Assembly (NCBI GenBank): GCA_950097015.1
Contig: CATNEN010000038.1
Span: 4,013,001 to 4,077,000 of the forward strand
DNA length: 64,000 nucleotides
Origin: Macrostomum hystrix
Lineage: Eukaryota; Platyhelminthes; Macrostomidae
Direction: 5' to 3'
Position numbers and translations under genes: made by a program. The notes below the pieces were generated by a model. It was not told the origin of the DNA. It saw nothing but the letters and a program-made list of their open reading frames with translations, and did no database searches. This document shows, one piece after another, positions 1 through 10,595 of this stretch. Within the stretch, counting starts at the first letter, position 1; each line of letters begins with the position of its first letter.

Positions 1-155
1 TGGTGTGCAGAGCCGGAAGCACCTGGTATCTGAAAGGTGTGCCAGCCGTATTTGACGACACCTGCGACCAGCTGTCTGTCGATCCTGTCGCGATCTTTAA
101 CGACGTGGCAGCGTTCGACTCCTGGATTCTGGAGAAAACTGACATTTCTCTGTAA
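1..155 (+). CDS. Trypsin-like (S1) serine protease homologue, C-terminal end only
   Basis: The window opens inside a reading frame (codons from base 3, stop TAA at 153-155). The roughly 50 visible residues begin with (L)VC and include GSTWYLKGV, then an FNDVAAFDSWILEK-type end. This is the usual order at the end of a chymotrypsin-fold domain: the strand after the catalytic serine, then the C-terminal helix around a conserved Trp-Ile. The normally conserved Ser-Trp-Gly wall of the substrate pocket is replaced (GVPAVFDDTCDQ), so this is a divergent member and may be inactive. The catalytic residues lie upstream of the window. It precedes another trypsin-like gene on the same strand, which suggests a local family cluster. 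Confidence 0.7.
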   Translation, partial: VCRAGSTWYLKGVPAVFDDTCDQLSVDPVAIFNDVAAFDSWILEKTDISL

Positions 156-1004
156 ACGTATTGAGAGAAATTATCAAAGCCTGTGTTTTTTAGTTAACTC
201 AATATATTGGTAAAATTTTAACCTTTTTAGTGATGAAACCAATAAGATCTTCAGTTTCTAGATAAAAACTACAAAACTTACTGCCTTTATTAAAAAGTAC
301 ATAAAAGCTGTTTCTTGTGATTAGGTCTTTAAAATGTTTACTAGAAGCCATTATAACTACTCGAAATAGTGCCCAGGTTTAGAGAATTTTTTTCTGTTAT
401 GGTGTCATATTCGCGCATCGAGTAATTCAATGCCCTGGGATACGTTGCCTGTAATCTGTAAGCTATTGTGCTATCATGGTGTAGCGTCAAACATTGGATA
501 GTTTTGCTCGTCGTATACTTTCTGTCAGTTCCAGTCTTCGAAGAGGTCCAGTTTCAGTCTTCGAAGAGGTCCAGTTTCAGTCTTCGAAGAGGTCCAGTTT
601 CATGCTTCGAAGATGAGTAGTGCGAATGAGTTATTGGCTAATAAATTTAACTCTTTAGATAAGCCTAGCACAGATTTGGAGTCTGTGTACGTTACATATG
701 TACATCCTTAGTCCGTAGATGTACATTTTATGGTGAGATGATCGATAAGTTGTTCATATGTAAATAGTTTATTTAGCTGCTCGCCAAAATGAAGAATGAA
801 GTTCTCAACAGGTAAGTGGAAGTAAATAACTATTGAATATTTCAGTCTAAGTTAATTAGTTTTGCATTCACAAACAGTTAAAACACCTGCCATTTTGCAT
901 GTCAAGTCTTGAGCTCAACTTTACGTGCAGTTCAACGTGCAGTGTAAAAGCTATATTTGACACAAATTTGAACTTAGTTTTATGTTTTTCTTCTAAGAAA
1001 GAAG
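156..1004. other. Intergenic spacer between two trypsin-like genes
   Basis: I see no coding exon. The stretch is AT-rich with one short 23-bp repeat (532-613). It ends with a pyrimidine-rich run and AG at 996-997, seven bases before the next start codon, which looks like a 3' splice acceptor. Confidence 0.6.
532..613. repeat. 23-bp tandem repeat, about 3.5 copies
   Basis: Units start at 532, 555 and 578, with a partial fourth at 601. Each contains the short palindrome cttcgaag. No gene overlaps it. Confidence 0.85.
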
Positions 1005-1823
1005 ATGTTTCTGAAGGTCATCCTGTTGTTCTGGCTCTCGACAGTAGGCCGCTCGTCTGAGCAGCCAGTTTCAGCGGCCAAGATGAACAGGGAAGATTTA
1101 CTCGAGATCGCCGGCGGTAGAGAAGCCGTACCGCACAGATGGCCGTGGGTGATTTCGCTGAGAGACTTCAAAGGACGGCACTACTGCGGCGGCTCCGTCG
1201 TCAGCGACCGTTGGATTGTGACGGCCGCGCACTGCTTCAAGGACGCGCGGGATCCGGCCTTGTGGACGGTAGACGCCGGGCGTCACTGCAGCGAGTGCAA
1301 CGAGCCGACACTGCAGAGCCGAAGCATCGTCAGGATCATCATGCACAGAAGCTACAACTCCAGTTCGTTTGAGAATGATATCGCCATGATGCAGCTGGAT
1401 TCTCCGCTGAATTTCAACACGAATGTGTCAGCGGTTGTGCTTCCCGGCGAACCAGTTTCTGAGTACGCCAAGTGTGCAGTCGTTGGATGGGGTGACCTGC
1501 GAGCTGGTGCACCGAAAAGCGAGCGCCCAGAAAGTCTGCAACAGGCGTATGTGCCTGTGTTGCCCAATGCGATTTGCAGCGACGCGAGGCACTATGGAGC
1601 TCGCATCAAGGACAGCATGCTGTGCGCTGGCTACGAACAGGGCGGCATCGACGCCTGCCAGGGCGACTCCGGTGGGCCGCTCGTGTGCAGCTCAGCAGAG
1701 CACCTCTGGCGGCTGCACGGCATCACCAGCTGGGGCGACGGCTGCGCCAAGCCCAACAAGCCAACGGTGTACACCCGGGTGCAGGCGTTCGCCTCCTGGA
1801 TTCGCCGGATTGCTTCACAGTAA
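1005..1823 (+). CDS. Secreted trypsin-like serine protease, complete single exon
   Basis: The 272-residue product has a hydrophobic signal peptide (residues 1-17), a short propeptide and an S1 domain. The triad is complete: His76 in TAAHC, Asp125 in ENDIA, Ser222 in GDSGG. Asp216, six residues before the serine, sits at the S1-pocket position 189, so cleavage after Lys or Arg is expected. Two features are odd. The activation junction reads Glu34-Ile35-Ala-Gly-Gly instead of Arg/Lys-Ile-Val-Gly-Gly, so trypsin-type self-activation is unlikely. Thr254 replaces the pocket glycine (position 226, normally KPGVYT), which should narrow the pocket. The start is chosen for its signal peptide and for an acceptor-like ttcttctaag seven bases upstream. 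A polyadenylation signal follows at 1924. Family and secretion are secure; the substrate is unknown. Confidence 0.92.
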   Translation: MFLKVILLFWLSTVGRSSEQPVSAAKMNREDLLEIAGGREAVPHRWPWVISLRDFKGRHYCGGSVVSDRWIVTAAHCFKDARDPALWTVDAGRHCSECNEPTLQSRSIVRIIMHRSYNSSSFENDIAMMQLDSPLNFNTNVSAVVLPGEPVSEYAKCAVVGWGDLRAGAPKSERPESLQQAYVPVLPNAICSDARHYGARIKDSMLCAGYEQGGIDACQGDSGGPLVCSSAEHLWRLHGITSWGDGCAKPNKPTVYTRVQAFASWIRRIASQ

Positions 1824-1923
1824 GAGAAGACTCGCCGGGACCGGGATGGGTTTGAACGGCTGGAAGACAATTAGATCCCACAGTTTTTAAGCAGCTTTAT
1901 TTTAACATTAAAGTTTAAGTACG

Positions 1924-1929
1924 AATAAA
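1924..1929 (+). terminator. Polyadenylation signal AATAAA of the 1005-1823 protease gene
   Basis: A canonical hexamer lies about 100 bases after the stop codon on the same strand. Confidence 0.6.
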
Positions 1930-3479
1930 GTTGCTACTGCGCTATTGCTATCCTAACAGTAGGACCACCAAGCCATTTTGCCTCTCCCTGATTCCCTCCT
2001 CTGAAAATTTGTTGGCAGCGCCTGAGTGCTAACAGCGTTGGGTGGTGACTGATTGGTTGACAGACTTGACGATGGTGTACTGTGGTTGAGCTGCGCGTAC
2101 TACAAGTATATAAGCTTGATCAGAGAAATTAAAGAAATTCGCGCCAGAGTGTCCAAAGTGGCCAATTTCCACCTGTTGTATGTTCAGCAAATCCGTCTCG
2201 ATAAAGTTCAGTGACCAACGAAGTCGGAGATGATGCAGGCACATTCGGGTGACATGCTGATATATTTTGAAGGCCTGGCAAGGCGCAGTGCTAATTTGTG
2301 TTCAGGGGTGTATGAAGTACGTGTACTAGCACTTATAGGAAAAATCTGACCTTCGACCAGAAAGATTGAATATCTCAACGGTCGGAAGAGCTGGCGACTT
2401 CATTCTTGTTTCAGAAGATGCGCAACAAAAAGTTGGCCCGTGTTTTTGAGTTTCGTGTGCTTGCGTTGCTCCGTTCGGATGCAGCACGAAATATTGTCAT
2501 GGGGAGAAGTCCCCCCTTGGTAGTTCTACTGTTAAAAGTTAATAATATTCGCACATGGCTTTGTAAACTGGCACATTATTAGGCAGTACACACTCCCACT
2601 GTGCCTTAGCAAGTTTGCCCTTAAGACCGTAACTTGCAGGACAAGCAGGACAGATGAATGTGGCCTGTTTCTTTGCTATTGACCCATGAACTTTTATCGT
2701 ATCGAGAATGCGAGAATCGAATTTATCAAACTTTGTGCTGCTTCAATCAGAAAGAACGACTTTTAGCGATGATACGAGCGTAGCTTTCTAGTTTTTTTTA
2801 AATTGAATAGAAAATACTTCTGAATAAAAGTGCGAAAGCCGTTTTCGAAACGCAGGGGTCACAAAGTGTGACATAAATCAGCGAGTCGCGTGTTTCATTG
2901 GGGGCTTACGAAATCAGATTAGCTTCTTGTTCTGCAATCGATTTGAAAAGTTTGTTTACTCGCCTCTATATTTTAATGCAGTTGCTTGTTAAAATGTGCA
3001 GACTTAACCAATAAACTTTCAAATAGATTCCTTTAAACGATAATAATTCTTGTCCAGGTAGTCTTTATGCACTTTTGCACTGCCCTTGATTAGAGGCCAA
3101 ACTGCATTTGTTAAATTAGATGCCATTCAGTGAAACCCCAAAAGGTCTGGTCTGGTCTGGTGGAAAGCTGCTTTGATGCACTTGGTGCGATTGCAGAGTT
3201 AAACACGAAATAATTAAAGAATTTACCTACTAGACGTGTTGTCCCCGCCAGCACCGTCATTTAATTCTAGTTTGTCTACCCAGGCAAATTTTGAAATTAA
3301 AAAGCGAACTTTGTGAATGCCTCATTTCCTATCAGAAATTTGAATAAAAGCCGCAATTCGCAACCGTTTCGCAACTGCGGGGAGCAGAAAAATTGTCAAA
3401 AGCAAGTGTGCAAAACTTTATTTTTGCAAAAAGTAGTCTTAGACAAAGTAGTGTCCTGTACTGCAGCTTGTTGGTTCCG
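1930..3479. other. Intergenic, no gene recognised
   Basis: Only short open frames without domain signatures occur, and no tandem array. Isolated AATAAA motifs (about 2823 and 3009) are probably chance in this AT-rich stretch. Confidence 0.5.
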
Positions 3480-4751
3480 ATGTCACATCTTCTACTAGTT
3501 CTGCTGCTGCTGGCTCCTCTTTTCCAGGCGGTCGCGTCATCTAGCCGTCCGTCAGCTTCTGGTCAATCGAGGCCCGGCAGTCCAGACCGAGCTGCCGTGG
3601 AAACCTGCAGAAGCGTCGAGTGCGTGCAGCTGGCCGCCGAGATAATCAGCTTCATGAACAGTTCGGTGGAGCCGTGCGATGACTTCTACAGCTACGCTTG
3701 CGGCAACTTCCCCTACGTAGCTAAATACAATCCGAAGAGTAACGACTTCTTGCTCCAAGACACCACGAACCAGATGATCGAGCGCCAGGAGAGGAACATT
3801 TACGAGCTGCTGATGCTGGAACGCCTGGCCACCAGCTCGGACAGGGATATGGCGGATCTCTATAACTTCACCAGAGTGTTCTGCCGCAGCTGTCGCAGCT
3901 GGATGCTTTCTCGACGCTATATGAAACAAACTAACCAGAAAGACATTTTCACAATACATTTTTGGAAGGTGTTTTTAATCATCTGAACGATACTTTGTCA
4001 ACACTAACTCGACGAGACGAAGAAATCTCGATCGAGACAGTTCTTGCGGCTTTGGTCAAAACAGGCGGACGCAGCTTGCTGACGGTGCAGATACCTTTTA
4101 GATTTGCGAGACAAGTTCTGACAGATGAAGACTTCAACCTGACGCAGACCGCAAGAGCTGAAATAGACCTAGCCGCTGCACCCGTCCAACAGCAAACTGG
4201 GAAATGACGTCTCCGACATCATGGGCTTGGAGGTGAGAGACGCTTTCGAAGAAACTCTGGCAGTGGGGTTAGGAAATCAACCACATTACAGTGCAGAAGC
4301 GGTAAAAGAGCGAATTGTGGTTTTGTGAAGAGCAATCGGGAAGACTGAGTAGCGTGTACTTCGGATTGGGCTCAACAAAGTTCTTCCTGATGGTCTGGCC
4401 TTCGTTAGGCTGCTAGGCTGCCTAAGGCATTCATCCAACGACTCACTCTCTCCTCCCGCGCAGGCAGCTTACCAGGCGCTGAAGATCCAGCAGCAGCTCC
4501 GGCGCCGCAAACAGCCACGCCTGCCGAACCTGCCGAATGAGTCACTCCGGAGCAGCTGCTGTTTATCCAGGCTGCCCAGTCCTGGTGCGTCAAGATGGAG
4601 CCGAGTGCCCTGAGCTATTTCGGCGAGGAGCCACAGCCCGAATCCGCTGAGAGTACGCGGCATGATAGAGAACAGTCGGGAGTTCGCTAAGGTCTTCAGT
4701 TGCGGCCGCGGCCGGCCGATGAACCCGGATGTCAAGTGCAGCTTCTGGTGA
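3480..4751 (+). pseudogene. M13 (neprilysin/endothelin-converting-enzyme-like) metallopeptidase pseudogene
   Basis: The start has a signal-like leader (MSHLLLVLLLLAP) and then the M13 N-terminal signature with PCDDFYSYACGNF. The frame breaks near 3895. Similarity continues in another frame that contains a stop at 3932-3934, then in the frame of 3962-4207 (TGGRSLLTVQI), then in a third (GLEVRDAFEETLA). A C-terminal exon follows an AG at 4462-4463 (AAYQALK, with a further frame change into TPEQLLFIQAAQSWC). It ends in the family-typical MNPDVKCSFW at 4749-4751 after one more frame change. The central exons with the HExxH and ExxxD zinc sites are absent; only about 200 bases separate the N- and C-terminal parts. 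Full-length members have roughly 700-770 residues. A surviving acceptor argues against a processed copy. Frameshifts, an internal stop and loss of the active site make this a decayed gene. Confidence 0.85.
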
Positions 4752-5044
4752 CATTTTTCGAACGAGTGCGGAAGACAGCGACTGTCGTAATGGACTTCTC
4801 ATTGTTTTACTTTGCTCAAATTCCAATAGAAATAGGCTTCAAAATAATAAGTACCTCTTTACTTACCTTAGTAGCTTAAATGAAATCCGGTTCTATTGAC
4901 AGCTTTTGTCTTGCGAATGCATGCCTTCAAATTTTAAATGCTGCTTTTTATAACAAAACAATACAAACCAAGCTTATCCAATAAAAATCCATGAAATCGA
5001 CCGCGTGGCAGGTCTAAAAGGACAACAGTCTAAAAGCTTTCTAG

Positions 5045-5525
5045 GCTGTCTAACAAACAGCACTGCTGTCTAACAGGTAGCACTGCTGTCTAACAGGTTG
5101 CACTGCTGTCTAACAGGTAGCACTGCTGTCTAACAGGTAGCACTGCTGTCTAACAGGTTGCACTGCTGTCTAACAGGTAGCACTGCTGTCTAACAGGTAG
5201 CACTGCTATCTAACAGGTGTCACTGCTGTCTAACAGGTAGCACTGCTGTCTAACAGATAGCTGTGCTATCTAACAGGTGTCACTGCTGTCTAACAGGTAG
5301 CACTGCTGTCTAACAAGTTGCACTGCTGTCTAACAGGTAGCACTGCTGTCTAACAGGTAGCACTGCTGTCTAACAGGTGTCACTGCTGTCTAACAGATAG
5401 CTGTGCTATCTAACAGGTGTCACTGCTGTCTAACAGGTAGCACTGCTGCTGTCTAACAGGTTGCGCTGTTGTCTAACAGGTAGCACTGCTGTCTAACAGG
5501 TTGCGCTGTTGTCTAACAGGTTTAA
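5045..5525. repeat. 20-bp minisatellite, about 24 copies
   Basis: The unit is close to gctgtctaacaggtagcact, with variants ending in gttg or gtgt and a recurring divergent form containing atagctgtgctatc (near 5255 and 5395). Recurrence of the same variant run about 140 bases apart indicates block duplication within the array. Confidence 0.9.
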
Positions 5526-5874
5526 GCTAGAAGACTTCTCTAACAGGATGAATTATTTTAATATTTCTATGAATAAATATATTTATCTTTTTTTAGTGCC
5601 AATCAATCTGGACTTCTGTAGTGACTAAATTGTATTTTGCATATCGAACGAGTCAGAAACTAGACATGATATGGACAGCTGCAGAATCGCTATGAGATTG
5701 ATCGCACTACTGCTCTCCTACTGTAAGTAGTATACCGTGAAGCAACAGCCTGATAAGATGGCACGGGATAGAATAGACAGAATGCAGAACAAATAACACG
5801 CTTTTATAGAAAATTAAACTTATTTGGAACAGCTACAAGTGAGAATTTTCTTTCAGAAAACTGTCGAGAGACAA

Positions 5875-5963
5875 TGATAGTAGACCGATAGTAGACCGAT
5901 AGTAGACCGATAGTAGACCGATAGTAGACCGATAGTAGACCGATAGTAGATCGATAGTAGATA
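5875..5963. repeat. 11-bp tandem repeat, about 8 copies
   Basis: The unit is atagtagaccg. The last copies have drifted (gatcg). Confidence 0.9.
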
Positions 5964-6210
5964 GAATGACCAGAAATGATGGTAAATAAACAGACATAAT
6001 AATATTTCCTTAGACTGTGGGGTGTTTTGTGTGGGATTTTGTGTGGGCTTGGAGTGTGGGATTAGTGTGGATGGGATTAAAGTATTGAACAGGTGTGTGT
6101 GGTATTGGGTGTGAGTTCAGGTGCAGGATACCGAAATCGATGTAAAAATTGGACGCATCGCATATCACAACAAGAGCGGGTTGCTGGATCATTGTGGTCA
6201 AGTCTGTCAG

Positions 6211-9200
6211 TCAGTGCCGACTCCTCTGACAGGCGGGCGGGTTCATCTTGGCGAACACGTTCATCTCGAACAGGATGGACACGGTGATGAACAGGCAGTA
6301 GAGCAGCAGGCAGATGACGCCAAGCCGGCGGTCCAGCCGCATTCTGTTGCAGTACACTGACAGGAACAGGAACAGCACGGTGGACAGCAGGGTGATGGAT
6401 GAGTATGTCAGACCGGCGGAGTTGATCTTCACGAAGCTTCCGGGACTCTTCAGCCCGGTGCTGACTAGCCAAGGCAGGCCGAGGCCGATCAGGATGTCAA
6501 AGACGTTGCTGCCGACGCTGTTGGACACGGCCATGTCGCCGAAGCCTTTAGTGGCGCGGAGGTGGGGTGGGTGCGGTAACGCGTTTGAGTCTCACACCAA
6601 AGTCCATGAGTTCGAATTCGCGTTGGTGCCTGCCGCGCAATTCGCGCCCATGAGGGCCAACCCGTCAAGGCACAGTGTGAGTGTACACTGGCCTGACAAT
6701 GAGAAAGTCAGGTCAGATGTACACACCTGTGTGAGCGTATGCCTGTGTACCTTATGCGAGCGGAAAAGGCAGAATTGCTTTTTTGCTTTAGACATATCTA
6801 AATATCACCAATAATGTTCGCCAATCACCAATCTGAAATCCCACTTGTTTATGAATCTAAAATCCCACTTGTTCATGAATCTAAAATCCCACCTGTTCAT
6901 AAATCTAAAATCCCACTTGTTCATGAATCTAAAATCCCACTTGTTCATGAATCTAAAATCCCACTTGTTCATGAATCTAAAATCCCACTTGTTCATGAAT
7001 CTAAAATCCCACCTGTTCATAAATCTAAAATCCCACTTGTTCATGAATCTAAAATCCCACTTGTTCATGAATCTAAAATCCCACTTGTTCATGAATCTAA
7101 AATCCCACTTGTTCATGAATCTAAAATCCCACCTGTTCATAAATCTAAAATCCCACTTGTTCATAAATCTAAAATCCCACTTGTTCATGAATCTAAAATC
7201 CCACTTGTTCACCAATCTTAAATCCAAGTACCAGTAAGCACTCACCGTCTCGGGCAACGAAAATGCTGGACAGAGCGTCGGGCACAGAGGTGCCAGCAGC
7301 CAGCAGAGTTAGGCCCATCACCGTGTCCGGAATGCCCAAAGTGTCGCCTTTTAGAGAAGGTAAAAATGCAGTTTAATCGCTCTTACCTTCTGGTAAGGCT
7401 ACTGTCAGTAGAAATGAAAGCATAATTAAAGTTTTTTAATCTAAAATCTAAAAACTGCCCCTTTCTCACCCACAGCGCAGACCATCCACACGAGCAGGTA
7501 GCTCATTGCAGCGATCCACAGGATGCTGTTCAGCAGGGTGATGAAGAAGATTCTGCGCCACCGGCCCGGCCGGCGACAGTCCGGAATGGTCAGGGCGAAT
7601 AGCAGGTGCCAGGGCAGCATGGCGGCCCAGTAGACTCGCTTGCAGCGCGACTTTGGCACGGATAGCGGTGACTCGTACGGCTCCACTGGGTGGGACAGGT
7701 TGAGAATTTATGGAGCTTAGAGTACCAGATCCCACAAAAGTCGAGTACCAGATCCCACAACAGTCGAGTCCCAGATCCCACAACAGTCGAGTCCCAGATC
7801 CCACAACAGTAGAGTCCCAGAGCAAGCAGTTTGTCTCACTGGAGATCTCCACACCCGGAGACGCATCCTCCAGCTCGCCCAGGTCGGCAGCCGATCGCTG
7901 CAGTTGCAATGCTGAGTTTAGCGCAGCCGGCTGCTCCACGGATGTCGCAACCAGCTGCGACGGATGAAACTCGTCGGCGGCGTCCAGGCCGGGATTGTGG
8001 AACTCTGGTTGGGGGAGAGGGATATTTGGCTTTGGAATTCCCAGCCTTCACTCTAGATCTCTCGCCTTCACTCTAGATCTCTCGCCTTCACTCTAGATCT
8101 CTCGCCTTCACTCTAGATCTCTCGCCTTCACTCTAGATCTCTCGCTTTCACTCTAGATCTCTCGCCTTCACTCTAGATCTCTCGCCTTCACTCTAGATCT
8201 CTCGCCTTCACTCTAGATCTCTCGCCTTCACTCTAGATCTCTCGCCTTCATTCTACGTAGATCTCTCGCCTTCACTCTAGATCTCTCGCCTTCACTCTAG
8301 ATCTCTCGCCTTCATTCTGGATCTCTCGCCTTCACTCTAGATCTCTCGCCTTCACTCTGGCACTGAAAGCTCACCCATTGGCACACCAGTCTCCCTTGCA
8401 ACTGCGGCAGTGTCGGCAGCGGACTCCGCCAGATCTCTGTCGCACTCAGCAAGTCGCTGACTGCCGCCAGTTGACAAGGCGGGAAAGCGGGCGGCGATCC
8501 AGCCGTCGAGGCTCTCGTTAAAGTACATGATGCCTATGTAGCCGCCGTACATCACTAGGAAGGTCAGGGCCTCGTACCTGGTGTTCGCCATTTGAGTTTG
8601 AAATATATATAGTTCTATGCCGCTAAGGTGTTAATGTGAAGCATTTTGCCTGCATACCAGTGAACTTCCTCGTTGAATATCACCAGAATCAGGCTCACGA
8701 CACTCAGGCTGTAGTAGCCGCAGTCCCGAAACATCGGCCACCACGACAGGTAGATTGCCTGGTGGACATTGATGAGATCTACTTGGAATTATAGACTAGC
8801 AGACAGACAGACAGACAGACAGACACGCAGACAGACAGGCAGACAGGCAGGCAGACAGACAGGCAGACAGGCAGGCAGATAGGCAGGCAGACAGGCAGTC
8901 ACCTGAGTGGCGAATAGGCCGCAGAGGCTGACAATAAACAGCAGGTTGAAGACAGCGCTGCCAACAATGGTGCTGACGCCGACGTCGCTATCGGCGAAGA
9001 AGACGCCGATGACGGAGGTAAAAAGTTCTGGCGCAGAGCTGCCAGCCGCCATGAAGGTGGCTCCGGCCACGTCGGGTTTCAGCTTGATCACTGAGCAATG
9101 GTCAAAGTGAGTTGGTTGAACATTGTTTTTAATTTTTAGCTCTTGATAACTCATTTTATATAATTAAGAACAGAGTAGATAGAAGAGTCGACAGAGTAGA

Positions 9201-10595
9201 TAGAGGAGTGGACAGAGTAGATAGAAGGGTGGACAGAGTAGATAGAAGGGTGGACAGAGTAGATAGAAGGGTGGACAGAGTAGATAGAAGGGTGGACAGA
9301 GTAGATAGAAGGGTGGACAGAGTAGATAGAAGAGTGGACAGAGTAGATAGAAGGGTGGACAGAGTAGATAGAAGGGTGGACAGAGTAGATAGAAGGGTGG
9401 ACAGAGTAGATAGAAGGGTGGACAGAGTAGATAGAAGGGTGGACAGAGTGGATAGAAGGGTGGACAGAGTAGATAGAAGGGTGGACAGAGTGGACAGAAG
9501 GGTGGACAGAGTAGATAGAAGAGTGGACAGAGTAGATAGAAGAGTGCAGAGGGCGTGGCGACTGACCATCGCACAGGACCTCCAGGGAGGCCACAAAATA
9601 GTCGTCGCAGACCACGGCCAGAGCGGCGAAAAGCCAGGCGGCCACGCAGATGTGCAGCAGGATGGCGCCGTGCTTCTTTGCCGCGGTGCTGATGAGGTCA
9701 GGCGGGAAGGTCTCGATGGAGCGGGGAGTGCAGGCGTTGGCGGGGGCCAGCGGGAGGGCGCTGCTTAATCGGCGTAGCCCGACTGAGGCACCCGCTTGCG
9801 AAGAAGTCTCTAAAACTGCTGCGGTTTTGTTAAAGTGCAAGGTTTATTTTTAAGTTATAAAACCTACAATACGCTCGTATAGTAAGTTCATTAAATAAAA
9901 CTATATTAACATTTGAACGACGGCTGTGGGCAATGGCACATTCCGCCCATTCAGCTAACTCCTGAGCACACACGCACACAGATACCGTACGCAGACACGC
10001 TCACACAGGTGTGTACATCTGTCCTGACTTCCTCATCGTCAGTTAGTGATACTTTCACTGTGCCTTGAAGGCTGGTCTTCAAAGGGCGTAAATTGCACAA
10101 CAAAGGCCCTAAGCCTTCTCTCCGCGGCTGCGCCCGAAATGAATGTGATCTCGCCACGGAATCGAGCTCAGGGACCGTGGTTCGAGAGACAAACGCGTTA
10201 GACTGCTCTGCCGCTTTTTGCTGCTTCTGAAGCATTTTAATTCTATCAGCTAGTCGACGTCACGCATCTGCATCATCTCAGCCTTTACCTAACTATATCA
10301 TCTGCCCCGAATCTCTTATCGGACATTCACTCTGTGTACCTTGTTGGTCGTAAATAGGCCGAATTTATGGCGTTGCAGTCAACAACGCAGTGCATCATGA
10401 AACCAATTAGGCTTTGGAGACAAAATCGACTGCAGTTGCAGCTAAAGGTAGCTCACCTTCAGAGCTGAATAGTCCAGTTCCAGCAGCTGCGGACCAGGCC
10501 ACGCACAGCAGCAGGGCCAACAGCAGCCCAGCTGGCAGCCGCTGCCGTCTACGAAACTGCAGACACTGACGCCGATGCTGCTGCTGCTGCTGCAT
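6211..10595 (-). CDS. Potassium-dependent sodium/calcium exchanger (SLC24/NCKX family), 9 exons, 554 aa
   Basis: Exons in transcription order: 10595-10457, 9782-9567, 9090-8903, 8758-8658, 8577-8375, 8004-7840, 7685-7470, 7347-7246, 6545-6211. They total 1665 bases with consistent phases. NCKX proteins exchange Na+ for Ca2+ and K+ at membranes. Exon 1 encodes a Gln-rich start and a hydrophobic signal segment. Exon 3 holds the alpha-1 repeat ([15 protein letters not shown], Glu140). Exons 8-9 hold alpha-2 ([15 protein letters not shown], Asp433, then [15 protein letters not shown]). These acidic residues correspond to the ion-binding carboxylates of the family. The middle exons form the cytoplasmic loop, and the C-terminal helices are complete. 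Start: ATG at 10595, eight bases after a cttcctag acceptor. Introns carry private minisatellites and two SINE-A copies. The subtype (NCKX3/4/5-like) is not resolved. Confidence 0.93.
6555..6780 (+). mobile_element. SINE family A copy, diverged, in the last NCKX intron
   Basis: It matches the copies at 46978 and 51005 in order: a tRNA-like head (ggtaacgcgtttg, then gagttcgaattcgcg as B box), a body with the aaggcaca-type segment, then gatgtacacacctgtgtgag and gtatgcctgtgtac. Confidence 0.7.
6828..7220. repeat. 24-bp minisatellite with 120-bp higher-order period (NCKX intron 8)
   Basis: About 16 units contain aaatcccacttgttcatgaa. A variant reading acctgttcataaat occurs at about 6891, 7011 and 7131, exactly five units apart. 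The period is a multiple of three, so both strands stay open, but this is intronic. Confidence 0.95.
7720..7820. repeat. 23-bp tandem repeat, about 4 copies (NCKX intron 6)
   Basis: Units contain cagatcccacaacagtcgag. The array ends about 20 bases from the donor of exon 6. Confidence 0.85.
8044..8358. repeat. 20-bp minisatellite, about 15 copies (NCKX intron 5)
   Basis: The unit is ttcactctagatctctcgcc. It fills almost the entire intron between the exons at 8004 and 8375, leaving only short unique ends. Confidence 0.95.
8795..8899. repeat. Low-complexity cagacagg/caggcagg tract (NCKX intron 3)
   Basis: Irregular 4-8-bp repeats fill the 144-bp intron up to the donor of exon 3. Confidence 0.85.
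9175..9550. repeat. 21-bp minisatellite, about 18 copies (NCKX intron 2)
   Basis: The unit contains gtggacagagtagatagaag. Being 21 bp long it keeps several frames open, but it lies between exons joined in phase by GT/AG sites. Confidence 0.95.
9905..10222 (-). mobile_element. SINE family A copy (NCKX intron 1)
   Basis: Read on the minus strand it has the tRNA-like head (ggcagagcagtctaacgcg, then gagctcgattccg) followed by the shared body and the gtacacacctgtgtgagcg segment. It is inserted between NCKX exons 1 and 2. Confidence 0.85.

Larger units (their letters stand above)
4752..6210. other. Spacer between the M13 pseudogene and the NCKX 3' end
   Basis: This converging spacer holds two tandem arrays (5045-5525 and 5875-5963) and AT-rich sequence. 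A GT-rich run (about 6010-6110) borders the NCKX stop codon. No coding exon is visible. Confidence 0.5.

Noticed and set aside
8759-8790. Longer start for NCKX exon 4
   Set aside because: The only in-phase acceptor consistent with exon 3 (phase 0) is AG at 8760-8759. The upstream AGs break the frame.
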